DNA of 64,000 nt from Deinandra increscens subsp. villosa (taxonomy: Eukaryota; Streptophyta; Magnoliopsida; Asterales; Asteraceae), in contig JBCNJP010000006.1 of the NCBI GenBank assembly GCA_039602395.1, positions 14,558,952-14,622,951 on the forward strand, given 5' to 3'. Under the pieces are notes generated by a model. The model ran no database searches. It was given only the letters and a program-made list of their open reading frames with translations, and was not told the origin of the DNA. The position numbers were made by a program, and so were the translations under genes. This document shows, one piece after another, positions 20,842 through 31,864 of the stretch. Position 1 is the stretch's first letter; every line of letters begins with the position of its first letter.

Positions 20842-21466
20842 CTAAGACCTAGCATCCGACATATAGTCTTCATCATCAAAGAAGTTGTTGCTGCTGCTGT
20901 CATCGGGAAACAGCTTTTGACCAGGCAGCAATCTCGGTCCCAACTCGAAGGTGTATGTGGAATCCCTGTTCCGGATTAAATATACATCCAGCTCTCTCTC
21001 CCCCTCTAGTCCTTGGAGATGAAGTTTCATATTCCCTACAACTTCGTCAATGATGAAATCAGCGTACTCAAGCCCGTATGTGATGGACAGAGGTGGGATC
21101 CTCCAGTAAATGAGGAAATAGCCAATCGATGTGTTGTTTAGGTATTGCAGCATTTGATTCAGATCATAACAATCAAACGTGTGAATGTCGACATAGTTGA
21201 CATAATCCACCTTTCCCTTCCACACATCCTGGCCGGCGGCATTCTGGTGGAAATCGCCGCAGTGATGGATCTTGAGGGTGAACCTCCGACCGCCTGTAAA
21301 AAACCCAAATGCAGAGTATAGAGTAAGTAATTAAAAAACATAAAACCCCAAAAATAAAAACCTGCAGCCATTGTTGAGTGAAAATACACTTACGAGGAGT
21401 CTTTCCGTAGTATGGCGCTGGTTCATTAACACCCCTAATCCTCCATTGTTTACCAAAGGCAGCCAT
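20842..21466 (-). CDS. PB1-like element protein, two exons
   Basis: Exon 1 complement 21394-21466, exon 2 complement 20842-21293, 174 aa. The donor is ACTCCTC|GTAAGT and the acceptor tttttacag|GCGGTC; joining gives APYYGKTPRGRRFTLKIHH with no break. RFTLKIHHCGDF, WKGKVDYVNYVDIHTFDCYD and LEYADFI(I)DEV resemble the N-terminal PB1-like domain found in plant MULE/CACTA-associated proteins (FTLxIHHGG..GKVDYVDxVD pattern, from memory). The C-terminus is acidic and Ser/Asn-rich. It has intact start, splice sites and stop, which is unusual in this window. It lies antiparallel to the CACTA B end. A second, broken copy is at 34728-34972. Biochemical role not known. Confidence 0.6.
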
Positions 21467-22809
21467 TGATCGATCGAAGTTTTTTTCTTAATGATCAGGA
21501 AATACGTTCGTACAGAAGATTTTGGTGGCAAGAAAGTGGAAATTTAAAGGCAGTCAGGCCACGCTACCAGCTATGGTGGCAAGAAGTGGAAAGGTCAGGC
21601 CACGATAACCGTGTATATTTTTTACCTTTACCACGTAAATCCTATTTTTACCGTGTCTATTTATTACCCTTAGCAACGCAAATTTTGTTGATCAATTAAT
21701 TTTTATGTGATGGGAGTAATTAAATAAGTTCTGGTTAAAATATAACCAATTAACACTTCTGTCTCAATGGTTCTTCTTAATCTTGTAGTGTGTTCCTACC
21801 TTTTGACTGACCAGGTTCAAGCCTTGTTTTTTGACTGACCCAGGTTCAAGCCTTGCTTGCTACATTTTATAATTTTTTGATTGTCTAATAGTGGATGACA
21901 TGATTTATAAACTGGATAGATTTTACTTCTTCAGTAAATTGGAACAAGACCAAAATCGTATGAACTAGAATTCCTCAGGAAGTAGAGTTCATCTGAAATG
22001 AGAGCAGATGAACAGAACCGGATGACATTTTTAGACAACTGTTTCACTGCCTTGGCGGACTAAGATGATTTATAATTAAACAGGATCAATTTTAGTTATT
22101 TATTAGAGAAGAAGAAGAGTAGAACCGGATGAATTATAGTTGTTCAGGATGATTTTTATTAAAAAAAAATCTATTTGCAACGGAAAAATTAAAATTCATG
22201 TATTTTTCCGGAAGAACATTCATTCCGGATGAATGTTTATAACCTTCCGGAACATTACCTTTCGCCACGCATATAATTTCATAACGTGACCATTCGTCAT
22301 CTACTATTTAATCACACAACCTAATAACAGTGGCCATATGTACTAGCTTTTAGCCACATTAGTAAGTAAAAACAGTGGCCATTCCTCACATTTAACCACG
22401 CATAATATATACTTAATAGTTTTATTTTTTTTAATTTACTAAGTAATAGAATCTACTCTTTTGTCACACAACATTATTTAAGCATGTCCATACATTCCTT
22501 TTTGGTCACACGAGTACAAAATCATAAAAAATCTGTGGCCATTTGGTGCATTTCGCCACTCTTTTTTAAATGTGACAAATAAGTGCCACATGTTTTTGTA
22601 AAACAGTGGCTAAAGCCACTGCATCTGATTTTTGTTGTCACATAAACAAAAAAATACGTGGCTAAAGGGTCCAAAGGATATATATTTGGCCACGGGTACA
22701 AAATATGTGTGGCTAAAACTAGTGTTTCTTACCTTTCACCACATTTTTTTAAAACCATGGCTAGGAGTTTTCGAAAAAACCGTGGCTAAAGCCACTTTTT
22801 GACGTAGTG
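21467..22809. other. Non-coding right arm of CACTA B
   Basis: Subterminal repeats and AT-rich DNA. The region 21900-22150 has recurring words (gatgatttataaac, ggatgaact) also present at 20080-20560. No gene seen. Confidence 0.5.
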
Positions 22810-23622
22810 GAAGCTTATTCTAGAGAATTTTGGTGTTGCTATTTATACTAGAGAGAGCACAGGTCGTCATTGCACTGATTTCAAGAGAATTTTATTGAAT
22901 TAGTGAAAATTATGACATCAGGTCATCGAAGTCGCCAAGAACAACTGTAAGATCGCCAGGAACACTTGGTGAGGTCGCCAAGAGCAACTCCCAGATTACC
23001 AGGATCTTGGTGAGGTCGCCAAGGGCAACTCCCAGATCGCCAGGATCTTGGTGAGGTGTCCATACATCTAGTATTGCTCAGTTTGATTTGGTCAATTGTG
23101 AGGTTAAAAAACTCGTTTTCATCATGTTTTCATCTCTAAAAACCTCGTTTCTGGAAAACTGACCTCTATACATCATGCTTTACGTCCAAAACCTTTGTTT
23201 CAAGTGTTTCTAGTCAGTTTCATTGTCTGGTTTTTGAGTGTTTCGGTGTTTTCTAGAGTTTGAAATTTTCAGAAATCCTGTTTGTCCGAACCTAGAGTTC
23301 GTTCCAATAACCGCTCCAAACTTGAAGTTCGGAGAGAGTTCGGTCATTTTCCTGTTTCGGTGAGAGTTCATTTCACTTTCGGAGGGAGTTCGGACCGAGT
23401 TCAGAACTGGTTCGGAGGGAGTTCGGTGATTGTTTGCTGTAAGAGTTTGGATACCTAGTGTTCGGAGGGAGTTCGGACATATCTCGGAAAGACTAGGTTT
23501 GTGGAGAGTTCGGACTAAGTTCGGGAAGTGTTATCAAGTTCGGACTAAGTTCGGAACAAGTTCGGACAGTCTTTTGAGTTCGTGAAGAGTTCGAACCAAT
23601 CAGAAAATTCAAATTATTCAAA
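22810..23622 (+). repeat. Copia leader with CGCCAAG and GTTCGGA word clusters
   Basis: Positions 22915-23060 repeat gtcgccaagaac-type words. Positions 23330-23590 contain over a dozen GTTCGGA or close variants (gagttcgga, aagttcgg). No ORF. The ATG of gag copy 1 follows at 23623. Confidence 0.7.
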
Positions 23623-25299
23623 ATGTCGGATTTACAAGCATTCGCTGCTATTCAGTCTCAAATGCAGACGTTGTTGAACTACGATAATGAGATTGGGACT
23701 ACTCAGAAAGTACCCAAGTTGCTCAAGTTTGAAGACTACTATAACTGGAAGAAGCGGATCGAGGCGTATATTGGAACTACCGATCCTGATCTATGGATTG
23801 CTATGGATGCGCCGTATGTTTATCCGGTTGGTGTCAACAACGTACCCATAATGCAAAGAAATATGGATCTACAGCATAAAACTAACTACACGAGAGAACA
23901 AAAGGCCTACGGTCTTCTAACTCAAGCATTATCGAAAGAGTTGTTGCATCAGCTTAAAAGTTGTAAAGATTCCCATGAATTATGGACAACTTTGAAGGAA
24001 CGATGTGAAGGCAACGATCAATACAAAAAGAGTAAGAAGAAGGTCTTGAACAAGGAGTTTGATAACTTTAAACATTTTGATGGTGAAGGCGTTCCTGAAT
24101 TGATCTCGAGATATTGTCATTTGTTATCTGAGATGGATACCGTTCAGATTAAGAAGGACAATGAGGAACTTAAAGAAAAATTACTCGAGGGGTTGCCATC
24201 AAAATGGGAACCGTATGTCTTGATGATTACAAATGACAAAGATTACTCGTCGTTAACATTTGTGAAGCTGTTGGGCAAGTTGCAAGCGAGAGATTTAGAA
24301 ATGAAAAATGTAAATACAACACCTGCCGAGGTCCAGAATCCTGAAGTTTACTATGGTTCGAATGCTGCAACGATTTCAGGTAAATCTGGTAAAGCGAAAA
24401 GTTCTGTACCAGCAACTGCATTTGTAGCTGGAAATTTGCCTGGAAATGTCACAAGTTTAGGAAATGGAATGTGTTCAAACAATTATGAATACAATTATGG
24501 ATCTGGAGGGTGTAATGTCTCAATTCCGGTAAGTAACCTGATGAACACAAGCAAGATGGCCATATCGGTTACAACGACGGAAGATTATATGGCTCTTGTG
24601 TTTGCTTTGGTGTCATCGTACTATGGGGTTATTACTGGGAAAGTGAGCAATGCAGAATTAACAGAAGAGGATTATCATCAAGTTGATCCGGATGATCTGG
24701 AGCTTATGGATATTAACTGGCAGTTTACCATGCTTGCTAGACGGGTCAAGAGATTTCTGAAGAAAACTAGAAGGAAAGATCTTAATTCGGGAGGTCGAAT
24801 TGGTTTTAATAAGTCTAAAGTGAGGTGTTATAATTGTTCCAATTTTGGACACTTTGCCCGAGAACGCTCTCAACCCAAGAAGCAGGAATATCAAAAGTTT
24901 GCTCCAAAGAGAAATGCTTCTAGAACCAACATTGCTTCGAATTCAGGGAGTTCTTCAAACTCAAACCCTAAATCTGAAAATACTAAAGCCCTAGTGTCTC
25001 AAGAAGACAAAACTTATAACTGGGGTAACCAATTTGATGATTCATCTGCTTTGATTGTTCAACATGTGCAGGATGAAGATACCATGACTGAGTCTACCCA
25101 AGATGGTGATGAAGTGCATGAAGAATCAATTGGTGAAGTTAGTGTTGGAAACTGTGATGAAGCAAATGTGTCAAACTCAACGGATGATAATCAGTCTCTT
25201 CTTAAAGAAAAATTTGCTTTCAGGGCAAATTCAATGTCTGAGGAGTTCGGATCGAGTTCGGAACTGGTTCGGAGGGAGTTCGGTTATTGTTTGCTGTAA
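23623..25299 (+). CDS. gag: Copia Gag, copy 1 (open)
   Basis: 558 codons without interruption. Residues 1-240 form the copia-type Gag core (KLLKFEDYYNWKKRIEAYI, DLWIAMDAPY, HELWTTLKERCEG, EKLLEGLPSKWEPYVLMI), as in the UBN2/retrotransposon Gag family. At about 397-420 is a zinc-knuckle region CYNCSNFGHFARERS in which the fourth ligand Cys of CX2CX4HX4C is Arg. The C-terminal 20 residues (EEFGSSSELVRREFGYCLL) are not Gag: they translate the GTTCGGA-rich leader of unit 2, so the natural C-terminus and link to pol are lost. Gag would form particles packaging element RNA. Context suggests a dead copy despite the open frame. Confidence 0.85.
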   Translation: MSDLQAFAAIQSQMQTLLNYDNEIGTTQKVPKLLKFEDYYNWKKRIEAYIGTTDPDLWIAMDAPYVYPVGVNNVPIMQRNMDLQHKTNYTREQKAYGLLTQALSKELLHQLKSCKDSHELWTTLKERCEGNDQYKKSKKKVLNKEFDNFKHFDGEGVPELISRYCHLLSEMDTVQIKKDNEELKEKLLEGLPSKWEPYVLMITNDKDYSSLTFVKLLGKLQARDLEMKNVNTTPAEVQNPEVYYGSNAATISGKSGKAKSSVPATAFVAGNLPGNVTSLGNGMCSNNYEYNYGSGGCNVSIPVSNLMNTSKMAISVTTTEDYMALVFALVSSYYGVITGKVSNAELTEEDYHQVDPDDLELMDINWQFTMLARRVKRFLKKTRRKDLNSGGRIGFNKSKVRCYNCSNFGHFARERSQPKKQEYQKFAPKRNASRTNIASNSGSSSNSNPKSENTKALVSQEDKTYNWGNQFDDSSALIVQHVQDEDTMTESTQDGDEVHEESIGEVSVGNCDEANVSNSTDDNQSLLKEKFAFRANSMSEEFGSSSELVRREFGYCLL

Positions 25300-25542
25300 G
25301 AGTTCGGATACCTGGTGTTCGGAGGGAGTTCGGACATATCTCGGAAAGACTGGGTTCATGGAGAGTTCGGATACCTGGTGTTCGTAGGGAGTTCGGACAT
25401 ATCTCGGAAAGACTGGGTTCATGGAGAGTTCGGACTAAGTTCGGGAAGTGTTATCAAGTTCGGACTAAGTTCGGAACAAGTTCGGACAGTCTTTTGAGTT
25501 CGTGAAGAGTTCAGACCAATCAGAAAATTCAAATTATTCAAA

Positions 25543-27162
25543 ATGTTGGATTTCCAAGCATTCGCTGCTATTCAGTCTCAAATGCAGACGTTGTTGAACT
25601 ACGATAATGAGATTGGGACTACTCAGAAAGTACCCAAGTTGCTCAAGTTTGAAGACTACTATAACTGGAAGAAGCGGTTCGAGGCGTATATTGGAACTAC
25701 CGATCCTGATCTATGGATTGCTATGGATGCGCCATATGTTTATCCGGTTGGTGTCAAAAACGTACCCATAATGCAAAGAAATCTGGATCTACAGCAGAAA
25801 ACTGACTACACGAGAGAACAAAAGGCCTACGGTCTTCTAACTCAAACATTACCGAAAGAGTTGTTGCACCAGTTTAAAAGTTGTAAAGAATCTCATGAAT
25901 TATGGACAACTTTGAAGGAACGATGTGAAGGCAACGATCAATACAAAAAGAGTAAGAAGAAGGTCTTGAACAAGGAGTTTGATAACTTTAAACATTTTGA
26001 TGGTGAAGGCGTTCCTGAATTGATCTCGAGATATTGTCATTTGTTATCTGAGATGGATACCGTTCAGATTAAGAAGGACGATGAGGAACTTAAAGAAAAA
26101 TTACTCGAGGGGTTGCCATCAAAATGGGAACCGTATGTCTTGATGATTACAAATGACAAAGATTACTCGTCGTTAACATTTGTGAAGCTGTTGGGCAAGT
26201 TGCAAGCGAGAGATTTAGAAATGAAAAATGTAAATACAACACCTGCCGAGGTCCAGAATCCTGAAGTTTACTATAGTTCGAATGCTGCAACGATTTCGGG
26301 CAAATCTGGTAAAGCGACAAGTTCTGTACCAGCAACTGCATTTGTAGCTGGAAATTTGCCTGGAAATGTCACAAGTTCAGGAAATGGAATGCGTTCAAAC
26401 AATTATGAATACAATTATGGATCTGGAGGGTGTAATGTCTCAATTCCAGCAAGTAACCTGATGAACACAAGCAAGATGGCCATGTCGGTTACAACGACGG
26501 AAGATTATATGGCTCTTGTGTTTTCTTTGGTGTCATCGTACTATGGGGTTATTACTGGGAAAGTGAGCAATGCAGAATTAACAGAAGAGGATTATCATCA
26601 AGTTGATCCGGATGATCTGGAGCTTATGGATATAAACTGGCAGTTTGCCATGCTTGCTAGACGGGTCAAGAGATTTCTGAAGAAAACTAGAAGGAAAGAT
26701 CTTATTCGGGAGGTCGAATTGGTTTTAATAAGTCTAAAGTGAGGTGTTATAATTGTTCCAATGTTTGGACACTTTGCCCGAGAACGCTCTCAACCCAAGA
26801 AGCGAGAATATCAAAAGTTTGCTCCAAAGAGAAATGCTTCTAGAACCAACATTTCTTCGAATTCAGGGAGTTCTTCAAACTCAAATCCTAAATCTGAAAA
26901 TACTAAAGCCCTAGTGTCTCAAGAAGACAAAACTTATAACTGGGGTAACCAATTTGATGATTCATCTGCTTTGATTGTTCAACATGTGCAGGATGAAGAT
27001 ACCATGACTTAGTCTACCCAAGATGGTGATGAAGTGCATGAAGAATCAATTGGTGAAGTTAGTGTTGGAAACTGTGATGAAGCAAATGTATCAAACTCAA
27101 CGGATGATAATCAGTCTCTTCTTAAAGAAAAATTTGCTTTCATGGAAAATTCAATGTCTGAG
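25543..27162 (+). pseudogene. gag: Copia gag copy 2, frameshifted
   Basis: Same protein as copy 1, in frame from 25543 to about 26703. There one A is missing (gatcttattcggg against gatcttaattcggg), ending the frame at 26742. The downstream part resumes at 26761-27012, where the knuckle again reads ARERS, and meets a TAG at 27010 (gacttagtc against gactgagtc). The start codon context matches copies 1 and 3, though residue 2 is Leu. Confidence 0.85.
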
Positions 27163-27399
27163 GAGTTCGGACCGAGTTCGGAACTGGTTCGGAGGGAGTT
27201 CGGTGATTGTTTGCTGTAAGAGTTCGGATACCTGGTGTTCGGAGTGAGTTCGGACATATCTCGGAAAGACTGGGTTCATGGAGAGTTCGGACTAAGTTCG
27301 GGAAGTGTTATCAAGTTTGGAATAAGTTCGGAACAAGTTCGGACAGTCTTTTGAGTTCGTGAAGAGTTCAATCCAATCAGAATATTCAAATTATTCAAA

Positions 27400-29275
27400 A
27401 TGTCGGATTTCCAAGCATTCGCTTCTATTCAGTCTCAAATGCAGACGTTGTTGAACTACGATAATGAGATTGGGACTACTCAGAAAGTACCCAAGTTTCT
27501 CAAGTTTGAAGACTACTATAACTGGAAGAAGCGGTTCGAGGCGTATATTGGAACTACCGATCCTGATCTATGGATTGCTATGGATGCGCCGTATGTTTAT
27601 CCGGTTGGTGTCAAAAACGTACCCATAAGGCAAAGAAATCTGGATCTACAGCAGAAAACTGACTACACGAGAGAACAAAAGGCCTACGGTCTTCTAACTC
27701 AAACATTACCGAAAGAGTTGTTGCACCAGTTTAAAAGTTGTAAAGATTCTCATGAATTATGGACAACTTCGAAGGAACGATGTGAAGGCAACGATCAATA
27801 CAGAAAGAGTAAGAAGAAGGTCTTGAACAAGGAGTTTGATAACTTTAAACATTTTGATGGTGAAGGCGTTCCTGAATTGATCTCGAGATATTGTCATTTG
27901 TTATCTGAGATGGATACCGTTCAGATTAAGAAGGACGATGAGGAACTTAAAGAAAAATTACTCGAGGGGTTGCCATCAAAATGGGAACCGTATGTCTTGA
28001 TGATTACAAATGACAAAGATTACTCGTCGTTAACATTTGTGAAGCTGTTGGGCAAGTTGCAAGCGAGAGATTTAGAAATGAAAAATGTAAATACAACACC
28101 TGCCGAGGTCCAGAATCCTGAAGTTTACTATGGTTCGAATGCTGCAACGATTTCGGAAAATCTGGTAAAGCGACAAGTTCTGTACCAGCAACTGCATTTG
28201 TAGCTGGAAATTTGCCTGGAAATGTCACAAGATCAGGAAATGGAATGCGTTCAAACAATTATGAATACAATTATGGATCTGGAGGGTGTAATGTCTCAAT
28301 TCCGGCAAGTAACCTGATGAACACAAGCAAGATGGCCATGTCGGTTACAACGACGGAAGATTATATGGCTCTTGTGTTTGCTTTGTTGTCATCGTACTAT
28401 GGGGTTATTACTGGGAAAGTGAGCAATGCAGAATTAACAGAAGAGGATTATCATCAAGTTGATCCGGATGATCTGGAGCTTATGGATATTAACTGGCAGT
28501 TTTCCATGCTTGATAAACGGGTCAAGAGATTTCTGAAGAAAACTAGAAGGAAAGATCTTAATTCGGGAGGTCGAATTGGTTTTAATAAGTCTAAAGTGAG
28601 GTGTTATAATTGTTCCAATTTTGGACACTTTGCCCGAGAACGCTCTCAACCCAAGAAGCAGGAATATTAAAAGTTTGCTCCAAAGAGAAATGCTTCTAGA
28701 ACCAACATTGCTTCGAATTCAGGGAGTTCTTCAAACTCAAATCCTAAATCTGAAAATACTAAAGCCCTAGTGTCTCAAGAAAACAAAACTTATAACTGGG
28801 GTAACCAATTTGCTGATTCATCTGCTTTGATTGTTCAACATGTGCAGGATGAAGATACCATGACTGAGTCTACCCAAGATGGTGATGAAGTGCATGAAGA
28901 ATCAATAGGTGAAGTTAGTGTTGGAAACTGTGATGAAGCAAATGTGTCAAACTCAACGGATGATAATCAGTCTCTTCTTAAAGAAACATTTTCTTTCATG
29001 GCAAATTCAATGTCTGAGAAAGTTGAATCTGATGCTATTCTCTTGTTGGAAAAGCAAATTGAAGTTCTAACTGAAAAGAAGGAAGCATTGATCAAAGAAT
29101 GCGAAGCTGCGAAAGCTGAGGCAATAGACACAGCAAATGATTTTGAAAATTTGTATCAAAAGAGTCTCCCATTGAAGCAGCAATATGTGAAGGCTCAGCA
29201 AAATGCTGTGGAAATTGCTGATAAGAGGATCGCATTACAGAAAGAATGCAAAAATTGTCCGATGAAAACAATAAC
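27400..29275 (+). pseudogene. gag: Copia gag copy 3 and start of the linker
   Basis: Open from 27400 to about 28155, where atttcggaaaatctgg (against atttcgggcaaatctgg) shifts the frame and ends it at 28203. Reading resumes at 28212, passes the same mutant knuckle (ARERS), and is stopped at 28668 by TAA in place of CAA. From 28770 it continues past the unit boundary into the authentic downstream sequence EKVESDAILLLEKQIEVLTE, showing that this is the copy originally joined to the rest of the element. That frame ends at 29279. Confidence 0.85.
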
Positions 29276-30277
29276 TTGAAGCAGGAGGTTGTTACTTTGA
29301 AAAGAAACAAAATTAAGGAATCGGTTGCTTTAATGGCCGATACATCAAAGGTAGTTTCTTATCCTCCTATGTGTAAATCATGTGATCAGTTTGCTACTGC
29401 TAAGAGTACGCTCTTAGATGAAAAGACCAAATTAAATGATCTTTTATTAGTAGCAAGAGCTGATATGAATATCTACAAAGAAATATGGGAAGGAACCACG
29501 AAGGAATTGCTGTATGTTCACGAGCAGTTGCTTCTTCGAAAATATGAATTTTCAAATCAATTTGAACTGCTCGTGTCCACACAGAAGGACTTGGCAAACA
29601 GTCAAAACTTGTGTCAGATCTTAAAATTGAAGTTTTTTGAATTAAAACAAAAGATTGACACTTTTCAAGTTCCGTCATCATTTACCAATATTCTTTACAA
29701 TGTCCAAAAAGAAAATGAATCTGGTAAGTTTAGCTAAGGTCCTCCTCCGGTAATCATTACCAATGGTCATTTATCTAATGCTAAAGTGGATGTTACATCT
29801 CAATCCACAAAAAATTTGGTTTCATCTCATGAAAAGAAAAGTAATCATCAATCAATTGATTCAAAGTCTGATAAAACTTCAACAGGAAAATCTGTCTTGG
29901 ATTCTACGGTTGATGAATTGTTTTATAATGTTTTGGACTTTGATAAAATTGATGATCTCATGTCCGAAACTGAAACTGAAAGTTCAAAACCCACTCGTCC
30001 AACTGTTTCTAAGCCAGATCATCACGAATTGATTTCAAAGCATGATTTTCCAACTATCAAATCTGAGCTTAAGAAATTGAGTGAGTATGAACAAAAACAG
30101 ATTGCAAGAAGCAAATCTGTGGAGGGTAAAAAGGTTAAAAATGGTGGAGTTGGATTTGTGACTGCGTCTAAACCAAAAGTTTTTGAAAAAGGTTCATCGT
30201 CTAAAGTCACAACTTCTGAAAAGACAAAGGTTGGCAATCCAACTCAGAATGCCAAGATTGATAAGTCTGAAAAATGA
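29018..30277 (+). pseudogene. Coiled-coil linker region of the copia polyprotein
   Basis: Heptad-rich, Lys/Glu-rich protein (LEKQIEVLTEKKEALIKE, then KLSDENNNLKQEVVTLKR) followed by a CxxC pair (MCKSCDQFATAKSTLLDEKT), more coiled coil (QLLLRKYEFSNQFELLVS) and a Ser/Lys-rich tail (SKVTTSEKTK). Frames change near 29255 and there is a stop at 29735. It fills the span between gag and protease that is usually short in Ty1/copia, so the element has an enlarged central region. Confidence 0.65.
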
Positions 30278-31127
30278 GTAACTATCGCTTGAAAGGTTCC
30301 GATGTGATGTATAGCGATAAGGATCTCCCATTAGATATGGTCAATCCAAATTTGATTGATAAAATCTTTTCGGGAGGTTATGATCCCAATTATGATCCCA
30401 ATGCGAGGAGTATGCCTATTAGGATGGGGAATGGTAAAGTCATAATGCCAATGGACACACTTGACTTAGAGCATTCAGATCATAATTCTGAGTCTGGGTT
30501 GGTTAATAGAGTTCAAAAATCTGTCAAAAAGAAACCAACTAAACCAACTACTTTTCAGTGACTAAGGGTTTTTCAAAACCAAAACTTTCATGGATCTATT
30601 AAACCGAATTTCAGAAAACCAAATCCATATGTTAAAAGATCACAATTTTATAACGATGATAGTTTTTATGATGAGTTTAGTAATGAACCAAATCAATCTA
30701 TTCTTGGAAGGGGTCCAAGGTGGGTTGAGCATGGATTTAGAAATGATTTTGGTCCAAGGCATGATGGTAGGAGGGACAGATATCAGGATTTTGATGATCA
30801 TTACTATTCTGGAAATCCACACTTTAGGGGTCAATTTGTTTATCGTGGTGATGTTCCAGATAGTGTTTCAGGTTATGATTCTGGATGTTATGATGATGTT
30901 GGTAATCATCGTGTTTCTAACGGAAGGGTTTGAAAACAAAGAAACAAAAACCTGTTTTTGAGTCTGATATGGATGATGACACGGTTAAGGAAGTTGTGAT
31001 TGATAAAAGAAAGTGTTTTAAATGTAAAAACCGTGGTCATACATATCGGAACTGTCCATTGAAGAAGCAAAAATCTGATAAATCAGATGCTGAAAAGTCT
31101 GATGAAATTTCTGAGGGGCTATCAGAC
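30274..31127 (+). pseudogene. Second Gag-like segment with intact zinc knuckle
   Basis: After a segment reading SDVMYSDKDLPLDMVNPNLI and a Gly/Asp/Arg-rich stretch read in several frames (30560-30940), the frame 30930-31127 contains CFKCKNRGHTYRNC, a complete CX2CX4HX4C knuckle. The element thus has two knuckle positions, and only this one keeps all four ligands. Stops at 30559 and 31128. Confidence 0.65.
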
Positions 31128-31453
31128 TGAAACACCTATTTCTGGTGGTTCGAAGAAGAAAGTCAGATTTGTGGACTATAAGGGCAGAGTTCACTTTTAT
31201 GAATAATCATCGGATTTCCAAAAACATAAAAATGATAAGAAATCAGAAAGTGACTTTGAAAATGTTAAATCAATTCTGAAAAACTCTGCTTCTGGGTCTA
31301 CATGCTCTTCAAACGATTAGTGGAAACCTAAGGGTTCTTCCACTGCTGGCATTGATTTTGTTGAAGATGACGGTCGACCAAAAGCTTCTAGCTTGGGTTC
31401 GTCTCGAAACTAATCATCTTTATTAATTTATGCACGGATCTTCGTGACAACTC

Positions 31454-31864
31454 ATGAACAACATTTGGTTTGTTGATAGCGGAGCATCCAGGCACATGAC
31501 TGGTGAAATCTCCCTATTGCATGATGTGAAATATTTCGATGGAGGAAAAGTCACATTTGCTGGTAACAAAGGAGGTCACGTCACTGGTATTGGTAAATTG
31601 TCAAATGGTGTGGTCACATTCGATAAAGTGGAATACGTCAAGGAATTGGAGTACAATCTTCTCAGCATCTCCAAGATATGTGATACGTCAAGGAATTGTA
31701 CTGCTTTCATAGGGAGTGAATGTCTGATTCTGAAGCCTGGTTACAAGATTCCGGATGATTTTGTTGTGATGCGAGCACCGTGTTTCTCGAATTTGTACGT
31801 GCTTGATATGAATTCAGCCAAAACGAATGTTGTGGGTCAATGTTTTCTTTCAAAAGCTTCATAG
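31454..31864 (+). pseudogene. pol: Copia protease domain
   Basis: IWFVDSGASRHMTG carries the aspartic protease active site DSG. It is followed by the conserved block GKVTFAGNKGGHVTGIG and YVKELEYNLLSISKICD that leads to the integrase. The frame ends at TAG 31862, directly before the integrase zinc-binding region, so a full polyprotein cannot be made without readthrough. Confidence 0.85.

Larger units (their letters stand above)
19883..22809 (+). mobile_element. CACTA element B, right part
   Basis: It ends at 22809 with the complement of CACTACGTCAAAAAGTGGC. The last 550 bp are rich in GGCCAC/GTGGCTAA words and closely match the element C end (35200-35736). It carries the PB1-like gene in antisense and many ggatgaac/gttcatc words. 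No left terminus was found on the plus strand, and whether the gag-like pseudogene to the left belongs to it is unclear. Confidence 0.6.
23386..29018 (+). repeat. Three tandem units of leader plus gag
   Basis: Unit 1 is 23386-25242, unit 2 25243-27162 and unit 3 27163-29018 (1857, 1920, 1856 bp). Each begins gagttcgga(c/t)cgagtt and ends ttcaatgtctgag. Unit 2 is 63 bp longer because a leader block (ggatacctggtgttcg... cggaaagactgggttcat) is itself doubled at about 25306-25430. Copies 2 and 3 share replacements (RFEAY, LDLQQKTD, QTLPKELLHQF) against copy 1 (RIEAY, MDLQHKTN, QALSKELLHQL), so they are the closer pair. Confidence 0.9.
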
